This document shows positions 1 to 8,163 of a stretch of DNA of 40,066 nt, one piece after another. The notes beneath the pieces are model-generated. The model worked only from the letters and a program-made list of their open reading frames with translations, was not told the DNA's origin and searched no databases. Position numbers and translations under genes: made by a program. This DNA comes from Streptomyces tricolor (GTDB lineage: Bacteria; Actinomycetota; Actinomycetes; Streptomycetales; Streptomycetaceae), in contig NZ_MUMF01000184.1 of assembly GCF_002155905.1 (NCBI RefSeq), forward strand, positions 1 through 40,066, in the 5' to 3' direction. How positions within the stretch are numbered: the stretch's first letter is position 1; each line of letters starts with the position of its first letter.

Positions 1-258
1 ACCCCGAGCGACACGCCGACCCCGACGCCCAGCGAGACGACCACGACGCCGTCTCCGTCGCCGAGCGAGTCCTGCCAGTTCGGCTGGGACCCCGACTGCA
101 ACGCGAACGGCAACGGCAGCGGCAGCGGCGGCGTGGACACCGGCGGTACCGACGGAGGCGGAGGCACGACACCCACGCCCACCGTCACGGACACGACCGG
201 GACCGGCAACAGCCGAGGAAACGGCAACGGAGGCTTCTTCGGAGGTCAGGACGGGTAA
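1..258 (+). CDS. C-terminal tail of a probable penicillin-binding protein (partial)
   Basis: Frame 1 is open from the window edge to a TAA at 256-258 and gives 85 residues. The tail is low complexity: a Thr/Pro/Ser-rich stretch (TPTPTPSETTTTPSPSPSES), a short segment with two cysteines (CQFGWDPDC), then Gly/Asn/Thr-rich sequence ending in GGFFGGQDG. Such tails are common at the extracytoplasmic C-terminus of Streptomyces bifunctional transglycosylase/transpeptidase PBPs, and a PBP gene is expected here by gene order. No catalytic domain is inside the window, so the product name is inference from tail type and context. A parS site and a strong hairpin follow the stop. Confidence 0.5.
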   Translation, partial: TPSDTPTPTPSETTTTPSPSPSESCQFGWDPDCNANGNGSGSGGVDTGGTDGGGGTTPTPTVTDTTGTGNSRGNGNGGFFGGQDG

Positions 259-302
259 CCCGGCGATCTGACCGGTTGGCGGCCATATCGCCCGCCGGGG
301 GT

Positions 303-316
303 GTTTCACGTGAAAC
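303..316. other. parS: parS site 1 (perfect)
   Basis: Exact GTTTCACGTGAAAC palindrome, with flanking T and A giving a 16-bp perfect dyad. It is the ParB-binding centromere sequence of Streptomyces. It lies between the PBP stop (258) and the terminator hairpin that starts at 319. Confidence 0.95.
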
Positions 317-318
317 AT

Positions 319-359
319 GGGCCGCCGCACCGACCAGGTGCGGCGGCCCTCACCGTTTT
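319..359 (+). terminator. Rho-independent-type terminator after the PBP gene
   Basis: A 12-bp perfect stem (GGGCCGCCGCAC / GTGCGGCGGCCC, 319-330 and 338-349) with a 7-nt loop is followed by a short T run at 356-359. It sits 2 bp after parS site 1 and before the ribosome site of the next gene. Confidence 0.8.
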
Positions 360-387
360 CCTGGACAGGTACGGCAGGATGTGCCCC

Positions 388-1941
388 ATGCCCAGTGCAG
401 AGATGACGCCCGTGAGCAGGCACGAGCCCGAGCCCGTGCGGCCCGCCGCGGCAGAACCGGTGCAGCCGACCAGGGAGGACGAGGTCGCCGCCGCCGGCAG
501 TGAGCTGATCGGCGGCCCCCTGGGGCGGCACGCCCTGCTCGGGACCTCCTGGTGGACCCCGGTGCGGGTCGTGGCACTCGTGGCGATCGGCATGTTCGCC
601 CTCGGCCTGGTCCAGAAGGCACCCTGCTACAACGGCGCCTGGTTCTTCGGCGCGAGCAGCCAGTACACGCACGCCTGCTACTCGGACATCCCGCACCTCT
701 ACCAGGGCCGCGGGTTCGCCGACGATCTCGTGCCGTACTTCGACAAGCTCCCCGGCGACATGGACTACCTCGAATACCCGGTGCTGACCGGTGTCTTCAT
801 GGAGGTGGCCTCCTGGCTGACGCCGCACAGCGGCAGCATCCAGCACCAGGAGAAGTGGTACTGGTTCGTGAACGCCGGGATGCTGATGGTGTGCGCCGCC
901 GTCATCGCCGTGTGCGTGGCGCGCACACACCGCCGGCGCCCCTGGGACGGCCTGCTGGTCGCCCTGGCGCCCGCCTTCGCGCTGACCGCGACCATCAACT
1001 GGGACCTGCTGGCGGTGGCACTGACGGCCGCCGCGATGCTGATGTGGGCGCGGGGCCGGGCCCTCGCCTTCGGCGTTCTCCTGGGGCTCGCCACGGCCGC
1101 CAAGCTGTACCCCGTCGTGCTGCTCGGTCCACTGCTGGTCCTGTGCTGGCGGGCCGGCAAGTGGCGCGAGTTCTTCAAGGCGGCGGCCGGCGCGGTGGTC
1201 GCCTGGCTCGTGGTGAACCTGCCCGTGATGCTCACGCACGACGCGACGGGCTTCCACATCCGCGAGGGCTGGGCCAAGTTCTACACGTTCAGCAAGGAGC
1301 GCGGGGTCGACTTCGGCTCCTTCTGGCTGATCTGGGCGCAGAACTCCAGCAACCCGCCCACCACCGGCTTCGTGAACAACGCGGCCATGGTGCTGGTGGT
1401 GCTGTGCTTCCTCGGCATCGCCGCGCTGACGTTCACCGCCCCGCGCCGGCCGCGCTTCGCCCAGCTGGCCTTCCTGATGGTGGCCGCCTTCGTCCTCACC
1501 AACAAGGTCTACTCCCCGCAGTACGTCCTGTGGCTGGTGCCGCTGGCGGTTCTCGCCCGGCCCAAGTGGCGGGACTTCCTGATCTGGCAGGCGTGCGAGG
1601 TGGCGTACTTCCTGGGCATCTGGATGTACCTCGCCTACACGACCAGCGGAGACGCCCACAAGGGTCTGCCGACGCAGGGCTACCACTGGGCGATCGCGGT
1701 GCACCTGCTGGGCACGCTGTACCTGTGCGCCGTCGTCGTCCGGGACATCCTCATGCCGGAGCGGGACGTGGTGCGCCGGTCCGGCGACGACGATCCCTCG
1801 GGCGGGGTGCTCGACGGCGCGGAGGACGCGTTCGCGCTCGGCGCGGCGCCCCGTCCGCCGCAGCACACAGCTCACTTCGAGGGTGCTCACGTGGACTGGG
1901 GCCGGCCCGAGAAGCTGTCCCACCGCGACCGTTCGCTCTGA
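388..1941 (+). CDS. GT-C membrane glycosyltransferase (GT87/DUF2029 family)
   Basis: Polytopic membrane protein of about 517 residues with roughly ten hydrophobic segments. The first segment (VVALVAIGMFALGLV) is followed by an extracytoplasmic stretch with an aromatic and acidic motif (DYLEYPVLTG) typical of the DUF2029/GT87 group. Family members transfer mannose or arabinose from polyprenyl-phosphate sugars to cell-envelope acceptors on the outer membrane face; the substrate here is unknown. The C-terminal 60 residues are charged and cytoplasmic. I chose ATG 388 (AGG at 376-378 upstream); ATG 379 and ATG 403 are alternatives. A longer frame opens at GTG 301, but its first residues are only parS and terminator sequence. 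The gene ends at a hairpin shared with the convergent racemase-like gene. Confidence 0.82.
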   Translation: MPSAEMTPVSRHEPEPVRPAAAEPVQPTREDEVAAAGSELIGGPLGRHALLGTSWWTPVRVVALVAIGMFALGLVQKAPCYNGAWFFGASSQYTHACYSDIPHLYQGRGFADDLVPYFDKLPGDMDYLEYPVLTGVFMEVASWLTPHSGSIQHQEKWYWFVNAGMLMVCAAVIAVCVARTHRRRPWDGLLVALAPAFALTATINWDLLAVALTAAAMLMWARGRALAFGVLLGLATAAKLYPVVLLGPLLVLCWRAGKWREFFKAAAGAVVAWLVVNLPVMLTHDATGFHIREGWAKFYTFSKERGVDFGSFWLIWAQNSSNPPTTGFVNNAAMVLVVLCFLGIAALTFTAPRRPRFAQLAFLMVAAFVLTNKVYSPQYVLWLVPLAVLARPKWRDFLIWQACEVAYFLGIWMYLAYTTSGDAHKGLPTQGYHWAIAVHLLGTLYLCAVVVRDILMPERDVVRRSGDDDPSGGVLDGAEDAFALGAAPRPPQHTAHFEGAHVDWGRPEKLSHRDRSL

Positions 1942-1978
1942 GCGAACAGCCGGTCCCCGAACGCCTCACGGCACGCAG

Positions 1979-2010
1979 AAGGCCGTACCCGGTGCTCCGG
2001 GTACGGCCTT
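1979..2010. terminator. Bidirectional hairpin between convergent genes
   Basis: A 14-bp perfect stem (AAGGCCGTACCCGG and its complement) with a TGCT loop lies between the stop of the GT87 gene (1941) and the stop of the minus-strand racemase-like gene (2029). There is no T run, as is usual in Streptomyces. Confidence 0.8.
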
Positions 2011-2028
2011 CGCGCTGTCCGGGACGGC

Positions 2029-3060
2029 TCAGCGGTCCACGAGGCGGTCGAACTGGGTCGTGGTGTGCCGCAGATGGGCCACCAGCTCGTCACCGACCTT
2101 GGGCTCGGGCGCGTCCGAGGGCACGAACAGGATCGACACCTGCATGTGCGGCGGCTCGGCGAACCAGCGCTGCTTGCCACCCCAGACGAACGGAGAAAGG
2201 TTCCGGTTGACCGTGGCCAGGCCGGCGCGTGCGACGCCCTTGGCGCGCGGCATGACGCCGTGCAGGGCCTTCGGGGCCTCCAGGCCCACCCCGTGCGACG
2301 TACCGCCCGCCACGACGACCAGGAAGCCGTCCGAGGCCGCCTTCTGCTGCCGGTAGCCGAACCGGTCGCCCTTCGCCACGCGCGTGACGTCCAGGACGGC
2401 ACCGCGGTACTCGGTGGCCTCGTGGTCCCCCAGCCACAGCCGCGTACCGATGCGCGCGCGGAACCGGGTCTGCGGGAACTGCTGCTGGAGCCGGGCCAGC
2501 TCGTCCGCCTTGAGGTGGCTGACGAACATCGTGTGCAGCGGCAGCCGTGCCGCGCGCAGCCGGTCCATCCAGCCGATGACCTCCTCGACGGCGTCCGAGC
2601 CGTCGGTGCGGTCCAGCGGCAGGTGGATGGCGAAGCCCTCCAGCCGGATGTTCTCTATGGCCTGGTGCAGCTGGGGCAGGTCGTGCTCGCTGATGCCGTG
2701 CCGCTTCATCGAGGACATCACCTCGATGACCACACGGGCGCCCACGAGGCCGTACACACCGTCGATCGACGACACCGAGCGCACGACCCGGTCGGGCAGC
2801 GGCACGGGTTCCTCGCCGCGCCGGTACGGGGTCAGCACCAGCAGGTCACCGCTGAACCAGTCCTTGATGCGCGCGGCCTCGTAGGTGGTGCCGACGGCGA
2901 GCAGGTCCGCGCCGAGCCGCGTGGCCTCCTCCGACAGCCGTTCGTGCCCGAAACCGTAGCCGTTGCCCTTGCAGACCGGGACGAGTCCCGGGAACTGCTC
3001 CTGCACGTGCTTGTGGTGCGCCCGCCAGCGCGCGGTGTCGACGTAGAGCGTGAGCGCCAT
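2029..3060 (-). CDS. Alanine racemase-like PLP protein
   Basis: The protein has 343 residues. An N-terminal alanine-racemase barrel carries the PLP-lysine motif VCKGNGYGFG (Lys about residue 31), and a C-terminal part contains the RIGTRLWLGDHE and KGDRFGY stretches seen in fold-type III racemases. The region matching the usual GYADG motif reads GTSHGVGL, so it is not a canonical Alr. It may be a specialised amino-acid racemase or a cell-wall accessory enzyme. It lies 86 bp downstream of femX on the same strand and is probably co-transcribed with it, which suggests a role with peptidoglycan precursors. That role is inference from context. The start ATG at 3060 has only a weak ribosome site. 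Confidence 0.82.
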   Translation of the reverse strand: MALTLYVDTARWRAHHKHVQEQFPGLVPVCKGNGYGFGHERLSEEATRLGADLLAVGTTYEAARIKDWFSGDLLVLTPYRRGEEPVPLPDRVVRSVSSIDGVYGLVGARVVIEVMSSMKRHGISEHDLPQLHQAIENIRLEGFAIHLPLDRTDGSDAVEEVIGWMDRLRAARLPLHTMFVSHLKADELARLQQQFPQTRFRARIGTRLWLGDHEATEYRGAVLDVTRVAKGDRFGYRQQKAASDGFLVVVAGGTSHGVGLEAPKALHGVMPRAKGVARAGLATVNRNLSPFVWGGKQRWFAEPPHMQVSILFVPSDAPEPKVGDELVAHLRHTTTQFDRLVDR

Positions 3061-3146
3061 GGCCGGACCCGGAACCTTTCTCGTGGCTGCGGTGGATCAG
3101 AAGTGTGAAGAGCTGTGAGGGCTATGGAATCAAACGCCCGCGCGGC

Positions 3147-4268
3147 TCAGCGGCGCGACATGTAGATGTCGAGCGCCTTGTGGAGCAGCTTGTTCAGCGG
3201 GAAGTCCCACTCGCCGAGGTACTCGGCGGCCTGGCCGCCGGTGCCGACCTTGAACTGGATCAGGCCGAAGAGGTGGTCGGTCTCGTCCAGCGAGTCGGAG
3301 ATGCCGCGCAGGTCGTAGACGGTGGCGCCGAGCGCGTAGGCGTCGCGCAGCATCCGCCACTGCATGGCGTTCGACGGCCGGACCTCGCGGCCGATGTTGT
3401 CGGAGGCGCCGTAGGAGTACCAGACGTGCCCGCCGACGATCAGCATCGTCGCCGCGGACAGGTTCACGCCGTTGTGGCGGGCGAAGTACAACCGCATGCG
3501 GTTGGGGTCCTCGGTGTTGAGGGCCGTCCACATGCGCTGGAAGTACGACAGCGGGCGGGGCCGGAAGTGGTCACGGACGGCCGTGATCTCGTACAGCCGC
3601 TGCCACTCGGGCAGGTCCTGGTAGCCGCCCTGGACGACCTCGACGCCGGCCTTCTCGGCCTTCTTGATGTTGCGGCGCCACAGCTGGTTGAAGTTCTTGT
3701 GGACCTCTTCCAGCGAGCGGTTCGCCAGCGGCACCTGGTAGACGTATCGGGGCTGCACGTCGCCGAAGCCGGCGCCGCCGTCCTCGCCCTGCTGCCAGCC
3801 CATGCGGCGCAGCTTGTCGGCCACCTCGAAGGCGCGCGGCTCGATGAAGTCGGCCTCCAGGTCGCGCAGCCGCTTGACGTCCGGGTCCTGGATGCCCCTC
3901 TTGATGGTGTCCGCGTTCCAGCGACGGATGATCACCGGCGGGCCCATCTTCACCGAGAAGGCGCCCTGCTGCTTCAGGTGCGCCAGCATCGGCTGGATCC
4001 AGTCGTCCAGGTTCGGCGCGTACCAGTTGATGACCGGGCCCTCGGGCAGATAGGCGAGGTAGCGCTTGATCTTGGGCAGCTGGCGGTAGAGGACCAGGCC
4101 CACGCCGACCAGGTGGCCGGTGCGGTCGTCGAACCAGCCGAGGCTCTCCGAGCGCCACTCCGCCTTCACATCTGCCCAGGCCGGGACCTGCATGTGGCTC
4201 GCCGCCGGCAGGCTCTGGATGTAGGCCAGATGCTGCTCGCGACTGATGGTCCTCAGGGTCAGGCTCAT
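3147..4268 (-). CDS. femX: FemX-type lipid II glycyltransferase
   Basis: The protein has 373 residues and belongs to the FemABX family of tRNA-dependent peptidyltransferases (two GNAT-like subdomains). Seen: the N-terminal PAWADVKAEW motif, the central helical-arm segment (LWRRNIKKAEKAGVEVVQGG) and the C-terminal GNAT part with YDLRGISDSLDETDHLFGLIQFK, typical of Fem proteins. In S. coelicolor FemX adds the branching glycine to lipid II, and the related VanK replaces it on vancomycin-resistant precursors (established). It acts at the cytoplasmic membrane face using Gly-tRNA. An AGGAG at a good distance precedes ATG 4268. It is the first gene of a probable two-gene operon with the racemase-like gene. 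Confidence 0.9.
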   Translation of the reverse strand: MSLTLRTISREQHLAYIQSLPAASHMQVPAWADVKAEWRSESLGWFDDRTGHLVGVGLVLYRQLPKIKRYLAYLPEGPVINWYAPNLDDWIQPMLAHLKQQGAFSVKMGPPVIIRRWNADTIKRGIQDPDVKRLRDLEADFIEPRAFEVADKLRRMGWQQGEDGGAGFGDVQPRYVYQVPLANRSLEEVHKNFNQLWRRNIKKAEKAGVEVVQGGYQDLPEWQRLYEITAVRDHFRPRPLSYFQRMWTALNTEDPNRMRLYFARHNGVNLSAATMLIVGGHVWYSYGASDNIGREVRPSNAMQWRMLRDAYALGATVYDLRGISDSLDETDHLFGLIQFKVGTGGQAAEYLGEWDFPLNKLLHKALDIYMSRR

Positions 4269-4386
4269 TCGGGGCGCTCCTCGGGCTGGTGTGTCCCCAT
4301 GGGTACAGGGGCTCCGGCTCTCGCGCCGAAGCCTACTGCGCCTTGAGAGCGCCCCGACTGGGCGTACGGGCGTTGAGCCCGGCGAG

Positions 4387-4701
4387 TCAGCCGACGAGAC
4401 CGCCGAACAGGCCGCCGTGCGCCATGCCGATCAGGAAGCCGACTCCCGCCGCACCGAGACCCAGGATCAGGAAGAACCGCTCCCGCGTGGTCACCGAGAT
4501 CCACTGCCCGTAGGCACCCGTGGCCAGCGCCACCAGGCCCGCCCACGAGGTCAGCAGGTGAAGGCTGTGGAAGAAGGACGTGATGAAGGACAGCACACCC
4601 AGGACGAACGTGATCGCCATGAGGGCGTCCTGCAGCGGATGAGGCTTGCCGTCCGTGGCGAAGAGGGAACCGGCGGTGTTGGGTTGCAATGCCTGTGCCA
4701 T
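4387..4701 (-). CDS. Small membrane protein, function unknown
   Basis: The protein has 104 residues and starts at ATG 4701, preceded by a strong GGAGGTG. It has three or four hydrophobic segments (ALMAITFVLGVLSFITSFF, LTSWAGLVALATGAYGQW, FFLILGLGAAGVGFLIGMA) and a glycine-rich end. The short polar N-terminus contains no signal peptide. I recognise it only as a conserved Streptomyces hypothetical. It is divergent from the rpsF operon, and 118 bp separate its stop from the start of femX. Confidence 0.8.
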   Translation of the reverse strand: MAQALQPNTAGSLFATDGKPHPLQDALMAITFVLGVLSFITSFFHSLHLLTSWAGLVALATGAYGQWISVTTRERFFLILGLGAAGVGFLIGMAHGGLFGGLVG

Positions 4702-4923
4702 GGGCACCTCCTGCGGAAGGCGGCGCATGGTAGCGCCGCACACACCCGATGTGTACAGATTCTCTGTCTTGAGGGCCGGATTTCAACCGGAAGCGGGTGT
4801 GCGGGTAGTCTGTACCGTCTGCACTGGTGTCTGCCCAGACCTGTTCCAGGTCACACTGCCCGGCTCCCCTGAGGGAACCCCGATTGTCAGTGGCGGCCGA
4901 TACCGTTGCGTACGCATCACAAC

Positions 4924-4966
4924 CCTCCTGCCACGGAACGACCGTGGCCGCTGAGTCCAAAGGAGG
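4924..4966 (+). promoter_or_regulatory. Possible S6:S18-type autoregulatory leader sequestering the rpsF Shine-Dalgarno
   Basis: CCTCCT (4924-4929) is complementary to the rpsF ribosome site AGGAGG (4961-4966). Between them is a hairpin, GCCACGG-AACGA-CCGTGGC (4930-4948). A CCG at 4948-4950 sits at the foot of the inner stem on its 3' side, beside a large unpaired stretch. Published S6:S18 mRNA motifs combine an inner helix, a one-sided loop with CCG and a sequestered start site, so the layout agrees. Assignment is inference from folding by eye. Confidence 0.55.
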
Positions 4967-4976
4967 TGGGTTCCAC

Positions 4977-5267
4977 ATGCGTCACTACGAGGTGATGGTC
5001 ATCCTCGACCCCGATCTCGAGGAGCGTGCGGTCTCCCCGCTGATCGAGAACTTCCTGTCCGTCGTCCGTGACGGTGGCGGCAAGGTTGAGAAGGTCGACA
5101 CCTGGGGCCGTCGTCGTCTCGCCTACGAGATCAAGAAGAAGCCCGAGGGCATCTACTCGGTCATCGACCTGCAGGCCGAGCCTGCGGTCGTCAAGGAGCT
5201 CGACCGCCAGATGAACCTGAACGAGTCGGTCCTCCGGACCAAGGTCCTCCGCCCCGAGACCCACTGA
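4977..5267 (+). CDS. rpsF: 30S ribosomal protein bS6
   Basis: The protein has 96 residues, the normal length. It begins [16 protein letters not shown] and carries the S6 core [16 protein letters not shown] and the ending [17 protein letters not shown]6 binds with S18 to the platform of the 30S subunit. ATG 4977 is preceded by AAAGGAGG at 10-bp spacing; a longer open frame upstream (from 4827) is leader sequence. It is the first gene of rpsF-ssb-rpsR-rplI, the conserved actinobacterial order that links translation and replication genes. Confidence 0.97.
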   Translation: MRHYEVMVILDPDLEERAVSPLIENFLSVVRDGGGKVEKVDTWGRRRLAYEIKKKPEGIYSVIDLQAEPAVVKELDRQMNLNESVLRTKVLRPETH

Positions 5268-5348
5268 GCTTCCGCGCTCAGCTGATCTCGGGATTCGAGT
5301 AGCAGCAACCAAGCAGCCAGAGCAGCAAACCCGCCGAGAGGTTCCCCC

Positions 5349-5927
5349 ATGGCAGGCGAGACCGTCATCACGGTCATCGGCAATCTTGTCGACGACCCCG
5401 AGCTGCGCTTCACCCCGTCCGGTGCGGCGGTCGCGAAGTTCCGTGTCGCGTCCACCCCCCGCACCTTCGACCGCCAGACGAACGAGTGGAAGGACGGCGA
5501 GAGCCTCTTCCTGACCTGCTCGGTCTGGCGCCAGGCGGCGGAGAACGTCGCCGAGTCGCTCCAGCGAGGCATGCGCGTCATCGTGCAGGGCCGGCTGAAG
5601 CAGCGGTCCTACGAGGACCGCGAGGGCGTCAAGCGCACGGTCTACGAGCTGGACGTCGAGGAAGTCGGCCCCAGCCTGCGCAACGCCACGGCCAAGGTCA
5701 CCAAGACCGCCGGTGGCGCTCGCGGTGGCCAGGGTGGTTACGGCGGCGGTGGCGGCCAAGGTGGCGGCGGCTGGGGCGGAGGCCCCGGTGGCGGCCAGCA
5801 GGGCGGCGGCGCTCCGGCCGACGACCCGTGGGCGACCGGCGCTCCCGCCGGTGGCAACCAGGGTGGCGGCGGCTGGGGCGGAGGCTCCGGCGGCGGTGGC
5901 GGCTACTCGGACGAGCCCCCCTTCTAA
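5349..5927 (+). CDS. ssb: Single-stranded DNA-binding protein SSB
   Basis: The protein has 192 residues. Residues 1-110 form the OB fold ([54 protein letters not shown]). Residues 120-185 are an almost pure Gly/Gln linker ([20 protein letters not shown] and similar). The C-terminal tip is SDEPPF, the acidic tail that recruits replication and repair proteins. It coats single-stranded DNA at forks. An 81-bp gap with GAGAGG before ATG 5349 separates it from rpsF. It is the housekeeping SSB, consistent with its place in the S6/S18 operon. Confidence 0.97.
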   Translation: MAGETVITVIGNLVDDPELRFTPSGAAVAKFRVASTPRTFDRQTNEWKDGESLFLTCSVWRQAAENVAESLQRGMRVIVQGRLKQRSYEDREGVKRTVYELDVEEVGPSLRNATAKVTKTAGGARGGQGGYGGGGGQGGGGWGGGPGGGQQGGGAPADDPWATGAPAGGNQGGGGWGGGSGGGGGYSDEPPF

Positions 5928-6008
5928 GCCTTCGGGCCAGGCCTTCCGGGCCGGTCCGGGCCGAGGGCGGGTCGTACCCCCACTTCTTGATCACACAGGA
6001 GAAACACC

Positions 6009-6245
6009 ATGGCGAAGCCGCCTGTGCGCAAGCCGAAGAAGAAGGTCTGCGCTTTCTGCAAGGACAAGGTCACGTACGTGGACTACAAGGACACGAACAT
6101 GCTGCGGAAGTTCATTTCCGACCGCGGCAAGATCCGTGCCCGCCGCGTGACCGGCAACTGCACGCAGCACCAGCGTGACGTCGCCACGGCCGTCAAGAAC
6201 AGCCGTGAGATGGCGCTGCTGCCCTACACCTCCACCGCGCGATAA
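6009..6245 (+). CDS. rpsR: 30S ribosomal protein bS18
   Basis: The protein has 78 residues with the S18 core [27 protein letters not shown]. It retains KVCAFCKDK and a further Cys in GNC, so it looks like the cysteine-containing (zinc-binding, C+) form. Streptomyces often carry a second, cysteine-free S18 elsewhere for zinc starvation. It binds S6 on the 30S platform. It has AGGAGAAACACC before ATG 6009 and lies 81 bp after ssb and 18 bp before rplI. Confidence 0.97.
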   Translation: MAKPPVRKPKKKVCAFCKDKVTYVDYKDTNMLRKFISDRGKIRARRVTGNCTQHQRDVATAVKNSREMALLPYTSTAR

Positions 6246-6263
6246 GGGAAGGGTGACCGACAC

Positions 6264-6710
6264 ATGAAGATCATCCTCACCCACGAGGTCTCCGGCCTCG
6301 GTGCCGCGGGCGACGTCGTCGACGTCAAGGACGGTTACGCTCGCAACTACCTGATCCCGCGGAAGTTCGCTATCCGCTGGACCAAGGGCGGCGAGAAGGA
6401 CGTCGAGCAGATCCGTCGCGCTCGCAAGATCCACGAGATCCAGACCATCGAGCAGGCCAACCAGGTGAAGGCCCAGCTCGAGGGCGTGAAGGTTCGCCTG
6501 GCCGTCCGCTCGGGCGACTCCGGCCGTCTCTTCGGTTCCGTCACCCCGGCCGACATCGCGTCCGCGATCAAGGCTTCCGGTGGCCCCGAGGTCGACAAGC
6601 GCCGCATCGAGCTGGCCGCTCCGATCAAGACCCTGGGCGCCCACGAGACGTCCGTGCGTCTGCACCCCGAGGTTGCCGCCAAGGTCAACATCGAGGTCGT
6701 CGCGGCCTGA
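6264..6710 (+). CDS. rplI: 50S ribosomal protein bL9
   Basis: The protein has 148 residues. The N-terminal domain has the L9 signature ([20 protein letters not shown], residues 11-30), then comes the long connecting helix and the C-terminal RNA-binding domain ([20 protein letters not shown]). It binds 23S rRNA near the L1 stalk. It is the last gene of the rpsF operon and is followed by a strong terminator. Confidence 0.97.
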   Translation: MKIILTHEVSGLGAAGDVVDVKDGYARNYLIPRKFAIRWTKGGEKDVEQIRRARKIHEIQTIEQANQVKAQLEGVKVRLAVRSGDSGRLFGSVTPADIASAIKASGGPEVDKRRIELAAPIKTLGAHETSVRLHPEVAAKVNIEVVAA

Positions 6711-6747
6711 TCGCCGCGTGATCGCCGCGCTCGCTTGAGCCGGTGAG

Positions 6748-6782
6748 AGGGGCCGCACTCCTTCAGGGGTGCGGCCCCTTTC
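6748..6782 (+). terminator. Terminator of the rpsF-rplI operon
   Basis: The arms AGGGGCCGCAC and GTGCGGCCCCT (6748-6758 and 6769-6779) pair perfectly. Further inner pairs close on a TTCA loop, and a short T run (6779-6782) follows. Parsing as a classical intrinsic terminator is straightforward. Confidence 0.85.
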
Positions 6783-6800
6783 CCATGCAGGTGCCGACGT

Positions 6801-6814
6801 GTTTCACGTGAAAC
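6801..6814. other. parS: parS site 2 (perfect)
   Basis: Exact GTTTCACGTGAAAC between the rplI terminator (ends 6782) and the stop codon of the convergent MATE gene (6817). ParB-binding centromere element. Confidence 0.95.
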
Positions 6815-6816
6815 GG

Positions 6817-8154
6817 TCAGCGGGTCGCGCCCGTCACGATCCAACGGCCGGAGCGGGTCCTCAGCCACAGCGTCAGCATGCGGATCGTCATCATCAACGT
6901 CATCGCCGCCCAGAGCGCGGTGAGTCCACCGCCGAACGTGGGGACGAGCAGGGCGGCCGGAGCGAACACCACCAGAGTGACGACCATCGCCCAGGCCAGG
7001 TAGGGACCGTCGCCGGCGCCCATCAGGACCCCGTCCAGGACGAAGACGATCCCGCACACGGGCTGCGAAAGCGCCACGAGCAGCAGGGCCGGCAGCGCGG
7101 CGTCCTTCACCCCGGAGTCGCTGGTGAACAGCGGCAGGAAGACCGGCCGTGCGGCCACCACGAGCAGGCCCAGGACGATCCCGGCCGCGATGCCCCACTG
7201 GATCATGCGACGGCAGGCCTGGCGTGCCCCTTGAGCGTCGCCCGCGCCGAGATAGCGGCCGATGATGGCCTGCCCCGCAATCGCGATCGCGTCGAGCGCG
7301 AAGGACAGCAGGCTCCACAGGGACAGGACGATCTGGTGCGCGGCGACGTCGGCGTCACCGAGGTTCGCCGCGACCGCGGTGGCGATCATCAGGATCGCCC
7401 GCAGACAGAGCGTGCGGACGAGGAGAGGAACGCCTGCCTGGGCCGAGGCCCGGATGCCGGCGGCGTCGGGCCGGAGGGAAGCCCCGTGCCGCCGGGCCCC
7501 GCGTACGACGACGGTCAGGTAGACGGCAGCCATGCCGCACTGCGCGATGACCGTGCCCCAGGCCGAACCGGCGATGCCCAGCCCGGCGCCGTAGACGAGT
7601 CCCACGTTGAGCACGGCGTTGGCGACGAAGCCGGCGACGGCGACATAGAGCGGGGTCCGGGTGTCCTGCAGACCGCGCAGCACTCCGGTCGCGGCCAGGA
7701 CGATGAGCATGGCGGGGATGCCCAGCGCGGAGATGCGCAGATACGTGGTGGCGTAGGGGGCCGCGGTCGAGGAGGCGCCGAAGAGATCCACGATGCCGGG
7801 GGCCAGGGGGAGGACGACGGCGATGACGGCGAGGCCGAGCAGCAGGGCCAGCCAGATGCCGTCCATGCCCTGACGGATGGCCGCCGTGAGATCACCGGCG
7901 CCGACTCGTCGGGCCACCGCGGCCGTGGTGGCGTAGGCGAGGAAGACGAAGATGCTCACGGCGGTGGTGAGGAGCGCCGAGGCGACGGCGAGACCGGCGA
8001 GCTGAGCGGTCCCGAGATGGCCGACGATCGCACTGTCCGCCATGACGAAGAGAGGCTCGGCGACGAGGGCGCCGAAGGCCGGGACGGCCAGCGCGACGAT
8101 TTCTCGGTCGTGCTGTCGCCGGGTGGCCTTGGTGATCTCTGGAGCCTGTGTCAT
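6817..8154 (-). CDS. MATE-family multidrug/metabolite efflux transporter
   Basis: About 445 residues with twelve predicted membrane segments in two MatE halves. The N-terminal half has EIVALAVPAFGALVAEPLF and DSAIVGHLGTAQLAGL, the usual MATE start of the DinF-like subgroup. These carriers export cationic drugs or metabolites using Na+ or H+ gradients; the substrate is unknown. Starts at ATG 8154 and ATG 8160 are both possible, and a TTG at 8163 is less likely. No clear ribosome site decides between them. It is transcribed away from dnaB, and the DnaA-box cluster lies in the shared upstream region. Confidence 0.9.
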   Translation of the reverse strand: MTQAPEITKATRRQHDREIVALAVPAFGALVAEPLFVMADSAIVGHLGTAQLAGLAVASALLTTAVSIFVFLAYATTAAVARRVGAGDLTAAIRQGMDGIWLALLLGLAVIAVVLPLAPGIVDLFGASSTAAPYATTYLRISALGIPAMLIVLAATGVLRGLQDTRTPLYVAVAGFVANAVLNVGLVYGAGLGIAGSAWGTVIAQCGMAAVYLTVVVRGARRHGASLRPDAAGIRASAQAGVPLLVRTLCLRAILMIATAVAANLGDADVAAHQIVLSLWSLLSFALDAIAIAGQAIIGRYLGAGDAQGARQACRRMIQWGIAAGIVLGLLVVAARPVFLPLFTSDSGVKDAALPALLLVALSQPVCGIVFVLDGVLMGAGDGPYLAWAMVVTLVVFAPAALLVPTFGGGLTALWAAMTLMMTIRMLTLWLRTRSGRWIVTGATR

Positions 8155-8163
8155 GCGCATCAA

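Noticed and set aside
301..387. N-terminal extension (MFHVKH...) of the GT87 gene
   Set aside because: It is parS site 1 and the terminator hairpin read as protein. Similar FHVKH starts appear wherever a parS occurs, so it is not a start of a real protein.
5700..5915. Gly-rich repeats in ssb as a CRISPR or tandem-repeat locus
   Set aside because: It is the normal low-complexity linker of SSB. There are no spacers.
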